Shown here: in pieces, positions 26,869 to 35,467 of the stretch
How the letters are laid out: each line of letters starts with the position of its first letter
How positions within the stretch are numbered: position 1 is the stretch's first letter
Assembly (NCBI GenBank): GCA_963699015.1
Contig: CAVOSX010000004.1
Location: 186,001 to 250,000 of the forward strand
Source: PALSA-505 sp963699015
GTDB taxonomy: Bacteria > Actinomycetota > Actinomycetes > Streptosporangiales > Streptosporangiaceae
Reading direction: 5' to 3'
Length of the DNA stretch: 64,000 bases
The notes under the pieces: generated by a model
The model's database searches: none
Seen by the model: the letters and a program-made list of their open reading frames with translations, nothing else
What the model was told of the DNA's origin: nothing
Position numbers and translations under genes: made by a program

Positions 26869-29664
26869 TTACGCTCGCGCGGCGTTGGCGTCGTCGGGCA
26901 GCGCTTGCTCGAGCTGGTGGCGGGAGCTGATCTGCAGCTTGCTGAACACCTTGCGCAGGTGGTACTCGACCGTGCGCGGGCTGAGGAACAACTGGGCGGC
27001 GATCTCGGGGTTGGAGAGGCCGCCACGGGCCAGGCCGGCGATCTGGGTCTCTTGGGGGGTGAGCGTGTCGCGCGTTTCGACGGTGCGCTTGTGGGCGGTC
27101 TCACCCGTGGCCGCCAGCTCGCGGCGGGCACGCTCGGCGAACGCCTCCATGCGGGATCCAGCGAACATGTCGTGAGCGGTGCGGAGCTGTGCGCGCGCGT
27201 CGGCCCGGCGGCCCTCGCGGCGCAGCCACTCCCCGTACAGCAGGTGCGCGCGAGCGAGTTCGGGACGAAAACGTGTGCGGTTCAACCGGTCGATCGCCTC
27301 GCGGTAGGAGTCCTCGGCGTCCTCGCGGTCGCTGAGCAGCGCCCGGCAGCGCGCGTATATCCCCAGCCCCCAGTCGGTCTGGCCGATGCTCGTCGCCTCG
27401 GCCAGCCGCTCGAGCGCGTCGGCGGCCAGCTGAGTCTGCCCCATCCTGCTGGCCGCCTCGATCAGCTCAGGGAGCGCCCACATGGACACCCACAGTTCAG
27501 GCGCCTGCTCGCTGGCCTCCTGGGCCTCTGCCAGGGCCTTCTCGTAGCGGCCCAGACCGTTGTAGAGGATTCCCGATACCATTTGGCACCACTGGATCCC
27601 CGCGCCCTGCCCGGCAATTCGCGAGTCCTTCCTCACCGCCTCGATAAGGTGGAAGGCCTCGGCTTCTGACCCCCGGAGACCGGAGAGCAATACGGCTGCA
27701 TACGGGGCGATGCTGGTCCCGGTCGCCTCCGCGATCGCATCAGCCTCCGCGATCAGCGAGGCAGCCGCCGCGAAGTCGCCGCGCAAGGTCACGAGTATGC
27801 CCAGCGAGTTCAGATAGATCGGGAGGTGGACGAGCAAGCCCGCGTCGCGGACGGACTGGAGCTGCCGGACCAGAACCGTGTACCAGTACTCCTCGTCCCA
27901 CATCATGATGGGGGGAATGCTTGCCTGCCAGCCCCATCGCAGTCCTTCCTCGAAGGCGATCTCTTCCTCGGCAAAGACTTGCGCTACCCGCCGCAACATC
28001 GGCGCCGCCGCGGCGCGTCCTTCGGTGACCAGGACGGCAAAGCCATCCAGCAGCAGATCGGACGGACGCGGCGCGGATGTGGGCGGGCGGGCTGACCTGG
28101 CGGCCCGTGACACTTCGTACAGATCATCTGCGCGCGCGAACTCGCCAGCGAACAGTGCGGCGGACCACGCGTCCAGATAGGTGTGACGCGCGAGCGCGAC
28201 ATCCAGCGGCTCCAGCTGCCTTGCCGCCCTGAGAAGAAGCGCCGGGGCTTCGCTGCCCCCGCTCGAGGCGAAGGCGATCTGCCCGCGCAACAGGTCAACC
28301 TGTGCACGCCTCAGCTCGTCCAGCGGCCCGGACCCTCCAACCTCCGCCGTGGCCAGCAACTCCAGAGCCGCATCGAACGCGCCGACCTGCAGATTCGCTC
28401 GCGCGGCCGCGAGCGCGCGTTCGGCCCGTCGTGCCGGCTCGCGCGTCAGCGCGACCGCGCGCTGCAAAAACGCCGCCGCCGCGGCCACGCCGCCACGGGC
28501 CTGTGCCCGGCCGGCCGATCGCTCGAGCTCCGAGGCGACCTCCTCATCGGGTCCCGGCGCCGCCGCCGCCAGGTGCCACGCCCGCCGGTCAGGGTCGAGT
28601 TCGCGATCAGTCACCTCGGCCAGCGCCAGGTGCGCCGCCTGGCGCTCCTGCAGCGCAGCCGACCGGTAAACAGCCGAACGCACCAGGGGATGGCGGAACC
28701 GCACCTGCGTTCCGATCTCCAGCAACCCGTCCGCTTCTGCGGCGACCGCGGCCGAGGTCGCAATCCCAAGCCGCTCGGCGGCCTGCCAGACCAGTACGGG
28801 GTCGCCGACCGGTTCGGCCGCGGCGACCAGCAGCAGCAAGCGCGTGTCGGCGGGGAGCGCCTCGAGCTGGCGCCGATAGCTCTCCTCGATCCGGGCTGGC
28901 ACTGCCTGCGCCCCCACCAGCCCGAATCCGCCCGCCAGCTGGGTGGGGCTCAGCCCGCGCGGCAGCTCGAGCAGCGCCAGCGGATTGCCCTTGGTCTCGG
29001 CCAGGACGCGATCTCGTACCCGCTCATCCAGCCGAACCCGAACGACCGAGCGCAACAGCGCACGTGCGTCCTCGTTCTGCAAACCCTGGACCTCGAGCTC
29101 TGGAAGCCCCCGAAGCTGCTCACCTGGCTCGCGTGCGGCGAATATCAGCCCAACGCGCTCGGCCAGAAGCCGCCGCGCCACGAACGCCAGCGCCTGCGCG
29201 GACGCCCGATCCAGCCACTGCGCGTCATCGACCACACCCAGAAGCGGCCCTTCCTCCGCTGCTTCGGAGAGCAGGGTCAGCGCCGCCAACCCGACCAAGA
29301 ACCGATCGGGCGTACCCCCGCCGCGCAGCCCGAACGCGATCCGAAGCGCGTCGCGCTGCGGAGCCGCAAGCCACTCAAGGCGATCGAGCAGTGGCGCGCA
29401 CAGCTGGTGAAGGCCGGCGAAGGCCAGTTCCATCTCTGATTCCACCCCGACGGCCCGGATCACCCGCATATCCGGCGCTATCTCAACCGCGTACCCCAGC
29501 AGCGCCGACTTGCCCACCCCCGCCTCACCATGCACCACCAGCGCCCACCCGTGTCCGGATCTCAGATCCTCGATCAGGCCGTCGAGCGCCTCACGCTCCC
29601 GCTGGCGTCCCAGCAGCGTCGGCGTCGGCTTCGATCGCGCCTGCATGTCCATCACCGCCCGCAC
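26869..29664 (-). CDS. LuxR-family transcriptional regulator with AAA ATPase (LAL type)
   Basis: A 931-residue giant regulator. Walker A VHGEAGVGKSALL is at about 44-56 and the Walker B region GPLLGVVDDAQWLDRAS near 145. A long alpha-helical repeat middle follows, and a LuxR helix-turn-helix at about 865-925 (LTPQETQIAGLARGGLSNPEIAAQLFLSPRTVEYHL, then FSKLQISSRHQLEQALP). It is paralogous to the regulator at 17472-20318; whole segments such as RLAAERV/RLLAERVGLIFAAR align. No receiver domain is present. It probably shares a transcript with the kinase just downstream. Target genes are unknown. Confidence 0.9.
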   Translation of the reverse strand: MRAVMDMQARSKPTPTLLGRQREREALDGLIEDLRSGHGWALVVHGEAGVGKSALLGYAVEIAPDMRVIRAVGVESEMELAFAGLHQLCAPLLDRLEWLAAPQRDALRIAFGLRGGGTPDRFLVGLAALTLLSEAAEEGPLLGVVDDAQWLDRASAQALAFVARRLLAERVGLIFAAREPGEQLRGLPELEVQGLQNEDARALLRSVVRVRLDERVRDRVLAETKGNPLALLELPRGLSPTQLAGGFGLVGAQAVPARIEESYRRQLEALPADTRLLLLVAAAEPVGDPVLVWQAAERLGIATSAAVAAEADGLLEIGTQVRFRHPLVRSAVYRSAALQERQAAHLALAEVTDRELDPDRRAWHLAAAAPGPDEEVASELERSAGRAQARGGVAAAAAFLQRAVALTREPARRAERALAAARANLQVGAFDAALELLATAEVGGSGPLDELRRAQVDLLRGQIAFASSGGSEAPALLLRAARQLEPLDVALARHTYLDAWSAALFAGEFARADDLYEVSRAARSARPPTSAPRPSDLLLDGFAVLVTEGRAAAAPMLRRVAQVFAEEEIAFEEGLRWGWQASIPPIMMWDEEYWYTVLVRQLQSVRDAGLLVHLPIYLNSLGILVTLRGDFAAAASLIAEADAIAEATGTSIAPYAAVLLSGLRGSEAEAFHLIEAVRKDSRIAGQGAGIQWCQMVSGILYNGLGRYEKALAEAQEASEQAPELWVSMWALPELIEAASRMGQTQLAADALERLAEATSIGQTDWGLGIYARCRALLSDREDAEDSYREAIDRLNRTRFRPELARAHLLYGEWLRREGRRADARAQLRTAHDMFAGSRMEAFAERARRELAATGETAHKRTVETRDTLTPQETQIAGLARGGLSNPEIAAQLFLSPRTVEYHLRKVFSKLQISSRHQLEQALPDDANAARA

Positions 29665-30272
29665 AAAAACCGCAGCGCCACACCCAAACCAACCTAGCTA
29701 GAACAGGAGGCAGAAGCGATAGCTGCGCCATGCGGCTCGCGAACTTTGACCTGGTGGGCCCCCATGCGGCCTAACAGCGCGAGCAGCTCTGCGAGGTTTC
29801 ATGATGGTGTCAAATCCGCGCGATCCCGCCAGCCCGGCCGGGCAGAACTCAGCATCTGGCAAGTCAGCCCATATCACTTGGTGGCCTGAGGCCATGGGTG
29901 CCGCATAACACGACAATCTGGATTCAGCCACGTTCACCTAGCAGCACAATAGCGCGGAGCATGGAATCGGCGTTATATGCCCGAAGCTTCCGGCTGTGAC
30001 TTAATCAGTTGTTCACCCTGGGAGCAGCCTGTCGTTGGCGCCCGGGTCAGGTAACGCGGCTGGGCTGGGGAGAAGGGGGGAATCACCAGCGGTGCTTGGG
30101 GCGCTCTATGGCTCTGTCCTGCTCGCTTGTGCGCGGCTTCACGTGCAGGAACACGGAAGTTCCCTGGTGGTCGGAATGTGGATGCATTCCCCGGGGGCCA
30201 AGGGTCTGTGATGCATGTCCGGCCATGTTCGGTCACTAGATTCTGCAGGCATGGCTCCTAAACTGGTCGGCC
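29665..30272. other. Long non-coding stretch
   Basis: About 600 bases without a convincing gene; open frames here have poor third-position GC. It must hold the promoters of the divergent LuxR regulator and SDR gene. I see no strong repeat or hairpin. Confidence 0.45.
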
Positions 30273-31058
30273 ATGGGCTTGCTGCAGGGGAAGCGCGCGC
30301 TGGTCACCGGCGGCACCACCGGCTTGGGCCTGGCGATCACCGGGCGTTTCCTGCGCGAGGGCGCCCAGGTGGTGATCACCGGCCGCGATCGCGATCTCGG
30401 TGAGCGCGCCGGGCGGGAGCTGGGGCCGGGAGCCAGCTTCATCGCTGCGGACGCCGGCGACCCGGACGCGGTCGCGTCGTCGGTGAGCGCCGCCGCAGAC
30501 CACTTGGCCGGACTGGATGTGCTGGTGAACAACGCCGGCGTGGGAGTGGCCGCGCGGCTGATCGACACGCCTATGGCCGACTACGACCGGGTGATGAACG
30601 TCAACGTCCGCGGGTACCTGCTGTACGCGCAGCACGCCTACCCGTACCTGGCCCGGCACCGTGGCTGCATGATCCACATTGCCTCTGACGCCGCAGTCTG
30701 GGGCGAACAGGCGACGGGCCTGTACTCGGTGACCAAGGCCGCCGTGATCATGCTGGGGAAAATGCTCGCGCTCGATGGCGGCCCGGATGGCGTGCGCTCC
30801 AACGTGCTGTGCCCAGGAGACATCCGGCCCGGCATGCGGCACATGGGACCACCCGGCAAGCCGGACAAAAGCGAGAGCGGCGACGACTGGCCGGTGCCGC
30901 CAATCGGCAGGATCGGGGAGGCCCGCGACGTCGCCGCCGCCGCGGTGTTCTATGCCAGCGAGGATGCCGAGTTCATCACCGGGACCACGCTGCTGGTAGA
31001 CGGCGGGATGACAGCTGGTTACCTGCAACGCGAACACAGCCCACAGGCCGGGAATTAA
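30273..31058 (+). CDS. SDR family NAD(P)-dependent oxidoreductase
   Basis: A 261-residue classical short-chain dehydrogenase. The coenzyme motif TGGTTGLG is at residues 12-19, NNAG near 87, the catalytic Ser in HIASDAAVWG and the YSVTK Tyr-Lys pair near 151-155. The C-terminal ending FITGTTLLVDGGM is typical. It reduces or oxidises an alcohol/ketone substrate that cannot be told from sequence. It stands alone, not in an operon, and a strong hairpin lies about 100 bases downstream. Confidence 0.9.
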   Translation: MGLLQGKRALVTGGTTGLGLAITGRFLREGAQVVITGRDRDLGERAGRELGPGASFIAADAGDPDAVASSVSAAADHLAGLDVLVNNAGVGVAARLIDTPMADYDRVMNVNVRGYLLYAQHAYPYLARHRGCMIHIASDAAVWGEQATGLYSVTKAAVIMLGKMLALDGGPDGVRSNVLCPGDIRPGMRHMGPPGKPDKSESGDDWPVPPIGRIGEARDVAAAAVFYASEDAEFITGTTLLVDGGMTAGYLQREHSPQAGN

Positions 31059-31117
31059 TGGAAAATAATTCGCACCATGCAGTAGTGAATCAGCCCGAAG
31101 GGCCGCCCTCACCGCGG

Positions 31118-32335
31118 TCAGATGATGGCATACTGGGCGTAATCGCAGTACGCATAATCCAGCCTGTCGCAGAAACCGATACACGCATCGGTTTCTGCGA
31201 CAAGCGGAATCATGCAACGTGGTTGGCGGATAAACAAAGCTGAGCCCGTTATGAAGGGTCCCCGTGGCCGGTGCCATAGCCTCGGTTGCGCGGGTCGCCG
31301 TGGCTTGTCTGATGGTGAACGTGGCGGGACGCAGGGGCTCGATGCGAAGTCGCGCGCTTCGTCGAAGATGTGTCGCAGGCTGGCGTCGACCGAGTGCGTG
31401 CCGGCGTCGAATCTCCGGAAGCGCGGAAGGACGCTTGTCGCGAGCCAGCGCCAGCGGTCGTCGAACCGGGTGATCCTCGGCCACTTTCGCGCGTGCAGGG
31501 CGTGCGGGAGTCCTCGGGTGAGCGAGTAGAGGTAGAACGAGGTGAAATCCGCGATCTCCTGCCGCGCGCCGTGCGCCTCGAAGCTCGTGGCCGAGCCGAT
31601 CGCGACGAGCCAGGCGGATGAATACGAGAGCCGGTCGAAGCTGGGTTGCACCAAGGCGCACTGCTCGTGCTCGAGGAGTGCGGCGTTGCCCTCCCAGATG
31701 AGGTCACCGGCCCGCTGCCGGGCCTGCGCGGGCGCCGTCTCGTCCTGCAGGACACGGCGTCCCTGGTCGATCGCCTCGAAGCCGGCGAGGACAGGTGCAT
31801 AGTGCTGCTCCGCGTGCAGGAGAGCGCGCAGGCGTTCGATCCCGTCTTCGGCGGCGACGTACGCGAGGTGAACCCAGAAGAGGTCGCTGAAGATGGCGTT
31901 GTTCGTCGCCCGGATCGTGTTCACATCCCCGGTCAGCAGCAGTTTCGGACGACCCAGGCTGTGCGGGATGTCAACGTAGCCGGTGCGGTCGGCGTCCAGC
32001 CGGAGCGGGAACAGGGCGAGCCGGACGTGGTGCGACGCGATTGCGGCCATCGCGGCCCACTTGAAGCAGACGGGCCGGAGCTCGTACATCCAGGCATAGC
32101 GTGACGAGATCTCCACGTTGCGGTGGAATGCGCAGCACGGGTCGCTCAAAAGACCGTCGGCTACGGCCTTCCACCCCGCGATCGTGTCCGGCGTCCTGTC
32201 CCGGGGGACGAGTTCGCCTGGCTCAGGGATGAGCTCGCCGGCGCGATGAGGCCGGCCACCTGGCCGCTTTTCCTGACGACATGGTTCGCCGCCCGCCGGC
32301 GAGCAGTTCCCCCGGGAAAACCGCCACTCGCTCAC
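31118..32335 (-). CDS. Conserved hypothetical, alpha-helical protein
   Basis: A 405-residue protein I cannot assign firmly. The conserved-looking part runs from about residue 60 to 330: YAWMYELRPVCFKWAAMAAIASHHVRLALFP, RATNNAIFSDLFWVHLAYVAAEDG, then EGNAALLEHEQCALVQPSFDRLSYSS and RWRWLATSVLPRFRRFDA. The pattern is all-helical, faintly like the DUF2515 family. There is no signal peptide. The last 60 residues look non-conserved and run through the 31165-31202 hairpin, so the original stop was probably nearer 31260. The start is uncertain, because the first 50 residues are charged and low in conservation. Confidence 0.55.
   Translation of the reverse strand: MSEWRFSRGNCSPAGGEPCRQEKRPGGRPHRAGELIPEPGELVPRDRTPDTIAGWKAVADGLLSDPCCAFHRNVEISSRYAWMYELRPVCFKWAAMAAIASHHVRLALFPLRLDADRTGYVDIPHSLGRPKLLLTGDVNTIRATNNAIFSDLFWVHLAYVAAEDGIERLRALLHAEQHYAPVLAGFEAIDQGRRVLQDETAPAQARQRAGDLIWEGNAALLEHEQCALVQPSFDRLSYSSAWLVAIGSATSFEAHGARQEIADFTSFYLYSLTRGLPHALHARKWPRITRFDDRWRWLATSVLPRFRRFDAGTHSVDASLRHIFDEARDFASSPCVPPRSPSDKPRRPAQPRLWHRPRGPFITGSALFIRQPRCMIPLVAETDACIGFCDRLDYAYCDYAQYAII
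31165..31202. terminator. Perfect 16-bp hairpin
   Basis: TGTCGCAGAAACCGAT (31165-31180) and ATCGGTTTCTGCGACA (31187-31202) form a perfect stem around the loop ACACGC. It lies between the ends of two convergent genes, which favours a bidirectional terminator, though there is no T-run. Its length and perfection would also fit a mobile-element end or protein-binding palindrome. Confidence 0.55.
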
Positions 32336-32847
32336 CCTGAAACGCTATGCCCGGAGCGTGCCCGCCGTAATACTGGCGCCGGTCGCGGTGGTCAACTTGG
32401 CCACCACCACCGCGGACCTGTAGGCCGGGCGGCCCGGAGTCGGGCTGCTGGCCGGCCGGTACGGCCAGGTGGTGGCGGTGCTGCGGTACCTGATTGTGGG
32501 GGTGCGCCGGCCCACGTCGGCGCGCAGATCCCATTCGACGGGGACATCGTCACCGCCTGCGTCTTCCACACGAAACGGCCGGAGCGCATCGACGATTACA
32601 CCGACGCCACGGGCCCAGTCGCCGAGTACCCCGCCCGATGGGATCCCGCGCGGTGGCCGGGAGCCCGGTCCGGCCGAAGGACGGCTCTGGGGGGTAATGG
32701 CGGCCAGCGGCACCCGTTGAACGGAGAGCGTGACGTCGATGATTCCGCGGATGGCGTTGGAGGAGGGGCGGCGCTCATGGGCCTGGGCCATCAGATCTGC
32801 GCCCTGCTCCACCGTCAGGAACGGCGTATGCAGGTCCGGCGCGACTA
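32336..32847. other. Stretch with no convincing gene
   Basis: Several overlapping frames are open here because of GC content, but none shows a recognisable domain. The right end may encode the out-of-frame C-terminus of the STAS protein (LDRHIPLARTTG at about 32880-32920). Confidence 0.35.
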
Positions 32848-33204
32848 TCAGCCCGAAGCCGCAGTGCCCGGTCGTGCGGGCGAGCGGTATGTGGCGGTCC
32901 AGGCGGTGATTGTGAACAGCCGCCGCACCTGGTACTGAGCGCAGACCACGTGCAGGCTGGCTCCGTGCGTGGCAGTCCGGCCGACGGCGCGCTGGCCAGT
33001 ACTCCCCGGCCCGATGGCGTCGATGAAGCTGACTGGATCCAGGTCAACAATGATCGGCCTCCCACTGGCCGCCGGCCCGGCGAGCTGTTCCCGCAGCTGC
33101 AGAGCGGTGGCGACATCCACCTCCCCGGCAACCGTAATGAGCATGTGGCCTGGTTCCAGGAGGGTGTCGGTGATGGCTCCGGAGATGACGTGGTGGTCGG
33201 CCAT
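32848..33204 (-). CDS. STAS-domain anti-sigma factor antagonist-like protein, probably defective
   Basis: A 118-residue single STAS domain: MLITVAGEVDVATALQLREQLAG, GRPIIVDLDPVSFIDAIGPGSTG and ASLHVVCAQYQVRRLFTIT. STAS antagonists free sigma factors by binding anti-sigma kinases and are switched by phosphorylation of a Ser in the DxSG motif. Here that motif reads DAIG, so the switch residue is absent. After FTIT the frame departs from the family; the expected LDRHIPLAR is found one frame away, so a frameshift near 32905 probably spoils the C-terminus. No kinase or sigma factor is adjacent. Confidence 0.65.
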   Translation of the reverse strand: MADHHVISGAITDTLLEPGHMLITVAGEVDVATALQLREQLAGPAASGRPIIVDLDPVSFIDAIGPGSTGQRAVGRTATHGASLHVVCAQYQVRRLFTITAWTATYRSPARPGTAASG

Positions 33205-33628
33205 CCAGGTGCCGCTTCAACCGGTCATCATCATCCACGGCGTCATCCAAGACGAAACGATCACCAAGATCTACGGGACACGCTCTACTGCAGCGTCTGC
33301 CCTGGCCAGGGGCAGTGTCAACTAGCTCCAGGCAGTGCTAAGTGTGTCGGGTCGAAACGCTGGCCAGCCTGCGCCATAAGGGCTGGGTCACCCATGGACG
33401 TTGAACTTGATGTCAAAGGGGCGAGTCCTCGTCCGCACTGGCTGCTGACTGCCGCGGCGTGGCGGAGCGGGAATCCGGGCAGGCGGGCCCTTGACCGAGC
33501 CGCGGGGTCTGCTGGAGAATGCGCGGCAGTCGGCGCGCCGGCCGGTGGATCTCCGGCTCGTGCGCGAAGGGGAATCAGGCCGTGCCCCGGGTGATCGGCC
33601 GCATTCGACACATCCTTGTAGGGGGATC
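33205..33628. other. Intergenic stretch
   Basis: I see no supported gene. It carries the promoter regions of the divergent STAS and secreted-protein genes. Confidence 0.35.
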
Positions 33629-34531
33629 ATGAAAGTTCGCAGAGTTCTGCCCGCGTTGTTTGCGTCCGTGCTGGCGGTCACGTCCTTTGGGATGCTTACC
33701 GGCGCGGGTGTCGCGAGCGCTTCGGCGGCCGGGCGGGGACCGTCGGTCTGCTCGGGCACGCTCAAGTCGCCTGGCGTGCTCACCGGGACGCACCGCAACG
33801 TGGTGGTGCGCGGCGTGTGCTTTGTCAACGCCGGCCGGGCCCAGGTGCTGGGCAACCTCGTCGTCGCGCCGCGCGGGGTCCTGCTGGCGGCCTTCGCGCT
33901 CAATGACCGGACGCACAAGGGCCGGTCGAGCCTGGCGGTCCGCGGCAATCTCACCGTAAGCCGGGGCGGTGCGCTGCTGCTCGGCTGCGAGGCGGCGCAT
34001 TTCGCCTGCATTGATGACCCGAATCAGAAGCACCCCACGCTCTCCAGTCACAGCTCGGTGGGCGGCGACCTGTTCGTTAATCGTGCCCTGGGTGCGGTCG
34101 TGCACCTGTCCACCATCGGCGGGAGCGTGCAGCAGATCGGCGGCGGCGGCGGGCGCACGTGCACTCCGTCGGGGATCTTCGCCCAGTTCAAGTCGCCTGT
34201 GTACAGCGACTACGAGGACAATGCGATCGGCGCCGAGCTGCTCGTGACGAATGTGCAGTCCTGCTGGTTCGGGGCGCTGCGCAATCACGTGGGTCACAGC
34301 ATCGTGGCCGTGGGCAACAAGATGGCCGATCCGGATGCGATGGAGGTGAACAGCAACCGCATTGCCCGCCGCATCGCGTGCTTCGGGAACAGCCCTGCGG
34401 TCCAGTTCGGTGATTCTCGCGGGACGCCGAACCTCGTCCGCGGAGTCGCGTCCGGCCAGTGCGGATTCGGCGTGCGCAAGCCGAACCCGGCACCGAACGG
34501 TCCGCTCCAGCACATCTCAGTGCACGCCTAG
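33629..34531 (+). CDS. Secreted protein with beta-helix-like pattern, unknown function
   Basis: A 300-residue protein beginning with a Sec signal peptide (MKVRRVLPALFASVLAVTSF, cleavage after about ASASA). GGGGGA precedes ATG 33629. The mature part shows repeating short strands, such as RNVVVRGVCFVNAGRAQVLGNLVV, SSLAVRGNLTVSRGGALLLG and THSSVGGDLFVN, as in right-handed beta-helix or polymer-forming folds. It has six or so scattered Cys that could form disulphides. I do not recognise the family. It is followed by two GC hairpins and is probably monocistronic. Confidence 0.75.
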   Translation: MKVRRVLPALFASVLAVTSFGMLTGAGVASASAAGRGPSVCSGTLKSPGVLTGTHRNVVVRGVCFVNAGRAQVLGNLVVAPRGVLLAAFALNDRTHKGRSSLAVRGNLTVSRGGALLLGCEAAHFACIDDPNQKHPTLSSHSSVGGDLFVNRALGAVVHLSTIGGSVQQIGGGGGRTCTPSGIFAQFKSPVYSDYEDNAIGAELLVTNVQSCWFGALRNHVGHSIVAVGNKMADPDAMEVNSNRIARRIACFGNSPAVQFGDSRGTPNLVRGVASGQCGFGVRKPNPAPNGPLQHISVHA

Positions 34532-34578
34532 GAAGGCCACCGGCACCCGCACGAGCACCCGCGTCCTGCCTCAGTGGC

Positions 34579-34652
34579 AGCCGCCAGTGTCTGCGCGGGT
34601 GGCGGCTATGGCCGGTGGCGTCCCGGGCGTCCCGCTCGCGGGACGCCACCGG
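34579..34652 (+). terminator. Two successive GC hairpins after the secreted-protein gene
   Basis: AGCCGCCA/TGGCGGCT (34579-34586, 34600-34607) is followed by a perfect 14-bp stem CCGGTGGCGTCCCG (34612-34625) and CGGGACGCCACCGG (34639-34652). They lie 50-120 bases after the stop, a good place for termination, without a T-run. Confidence 0.5.
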
Positions 34653-34724
34653 GGAGCTCCACGCGCTGCTGAACGTCTACAGACCCCGCGGACCGCCGTC
34701 ACCGGCCTTCCGCAGCACGTTCGG

Positions 34725-35021
34725 TGTCTCCAGGTCGGAACAAATACGCCTATTGGAGAGGAGCGGCAGAAGAATCGCCGCGTTCGGGGTTTTCGCTGCG
34801 CTGGGCAATTTGTTTCTGCAGACGATAGCGCTCTTCCTTGCGCTGCTGGGTCTGGCCGGAAAGGGGACGCCACCCCAACAGGGTTCGCGATTGCGCTCCT
34901 GATCATTGGGCTGATGTTGATCATGATGACAGCCCTGTCGGCGGCGGACCTCAGCGACACCAGGAAACGGCTGGACGAACTCCAGAGGGCATCAGGCTCC
35001 GGCAACGAGCGAGATGACTGA
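34725..35021 (+). pseudogene. Small two-helix membrane protein, frameshifted
   Basis: Frame one reads SEQIRLLERSGRRIAAFGVF, then the helix AALGNLFLQTIALFLALLGLAG. From about 34875 the next frame gives GFAIALLIIGLMLIMMTALSAAD and a soluble tail DTRKRLDELQRASG. Joined by one base change in CCCCAACAGG they make a tidy two-helix membrane protein of about 95 residues. Neither half alone is convincing. The start is not determined. Confidence 0.4.
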
Positions 35022-35087
35022 TCGTGAAGTCTGTCAGCGTCAGCGGCGCGCGTCGAGGCGGCCTTTCAGCGTCCTAACCGACGGTGA

Positions 35088-35415
35088 TCAACCAGCCGGG
35101 CGGTCGCCGTGGAAGCTGACCTCCATGGTGAACTCGCCGAGCTCGGCGGAATAGCCGGGCAGCGGCCCGGAGACTTTCAGCAGCCACCATTTGATGAGGG
35201 CCGCCTTCCCGAGTGTCTCCTCGGGGCGTCCGGGATGCGCCCAGCGGTCGAGGATCCCGGTCACGTCCCAGGTGATGCCGAACTGGAGATGCTCGACTCG
35301 CCTGGGCTCCAGTCCCCGGGCTGGCAGCGCATGGTCGAAGGTGACCCGAGCCGGGATACCGAGGCGGCGTTCACTTACCCGTTCGATTGTCTCATCTCGT
35401 TTAGGTGTTCGTAAC
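35088..35415 (-). pseudogene. Coding fragment without a start codon, unknown function
   Basis: On the minus strand a frame ending at 35088 has strong third-position GC. It reads RLGIPARVTFDHALPARG, then VEHLQFGITWDVTGILDRWAHPG, EETLGKAALIKWWLLKVSGPLPGYSAELGEF and TMEVSFHGDRPAG. No ATG or GTG precedes it in frame; an ATG at about 35404 is one frame away and meets a stop after six codons. So it looks like the 3' part of a gene whose beginning was lost or shifted. I do not recognise the family. Confidence 0.4.
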
Positions 35416-35467
35416 CGGCGGATGGCGAACCTGGCGGCTAGCGGATGCAGGCCAGGGACTAGGCAGG

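Noticed and set aside
28302..29774. 490-codon plus-strand frame inside the LuxR regulator
   Set aside because: Rich in Pro, Arg and Ala with no domain; it is the antisense shadow of the conserved regulator on the other strand.
29698..29937. 79-codon minus-strand frame
   Set aside because: No ribosome site or domain and weak third-position GC.
32123..32938. 271-codon plus-strand frame
   Set aside because: Overlaps two better-supported minus-strand genes and has no recognisable motif.
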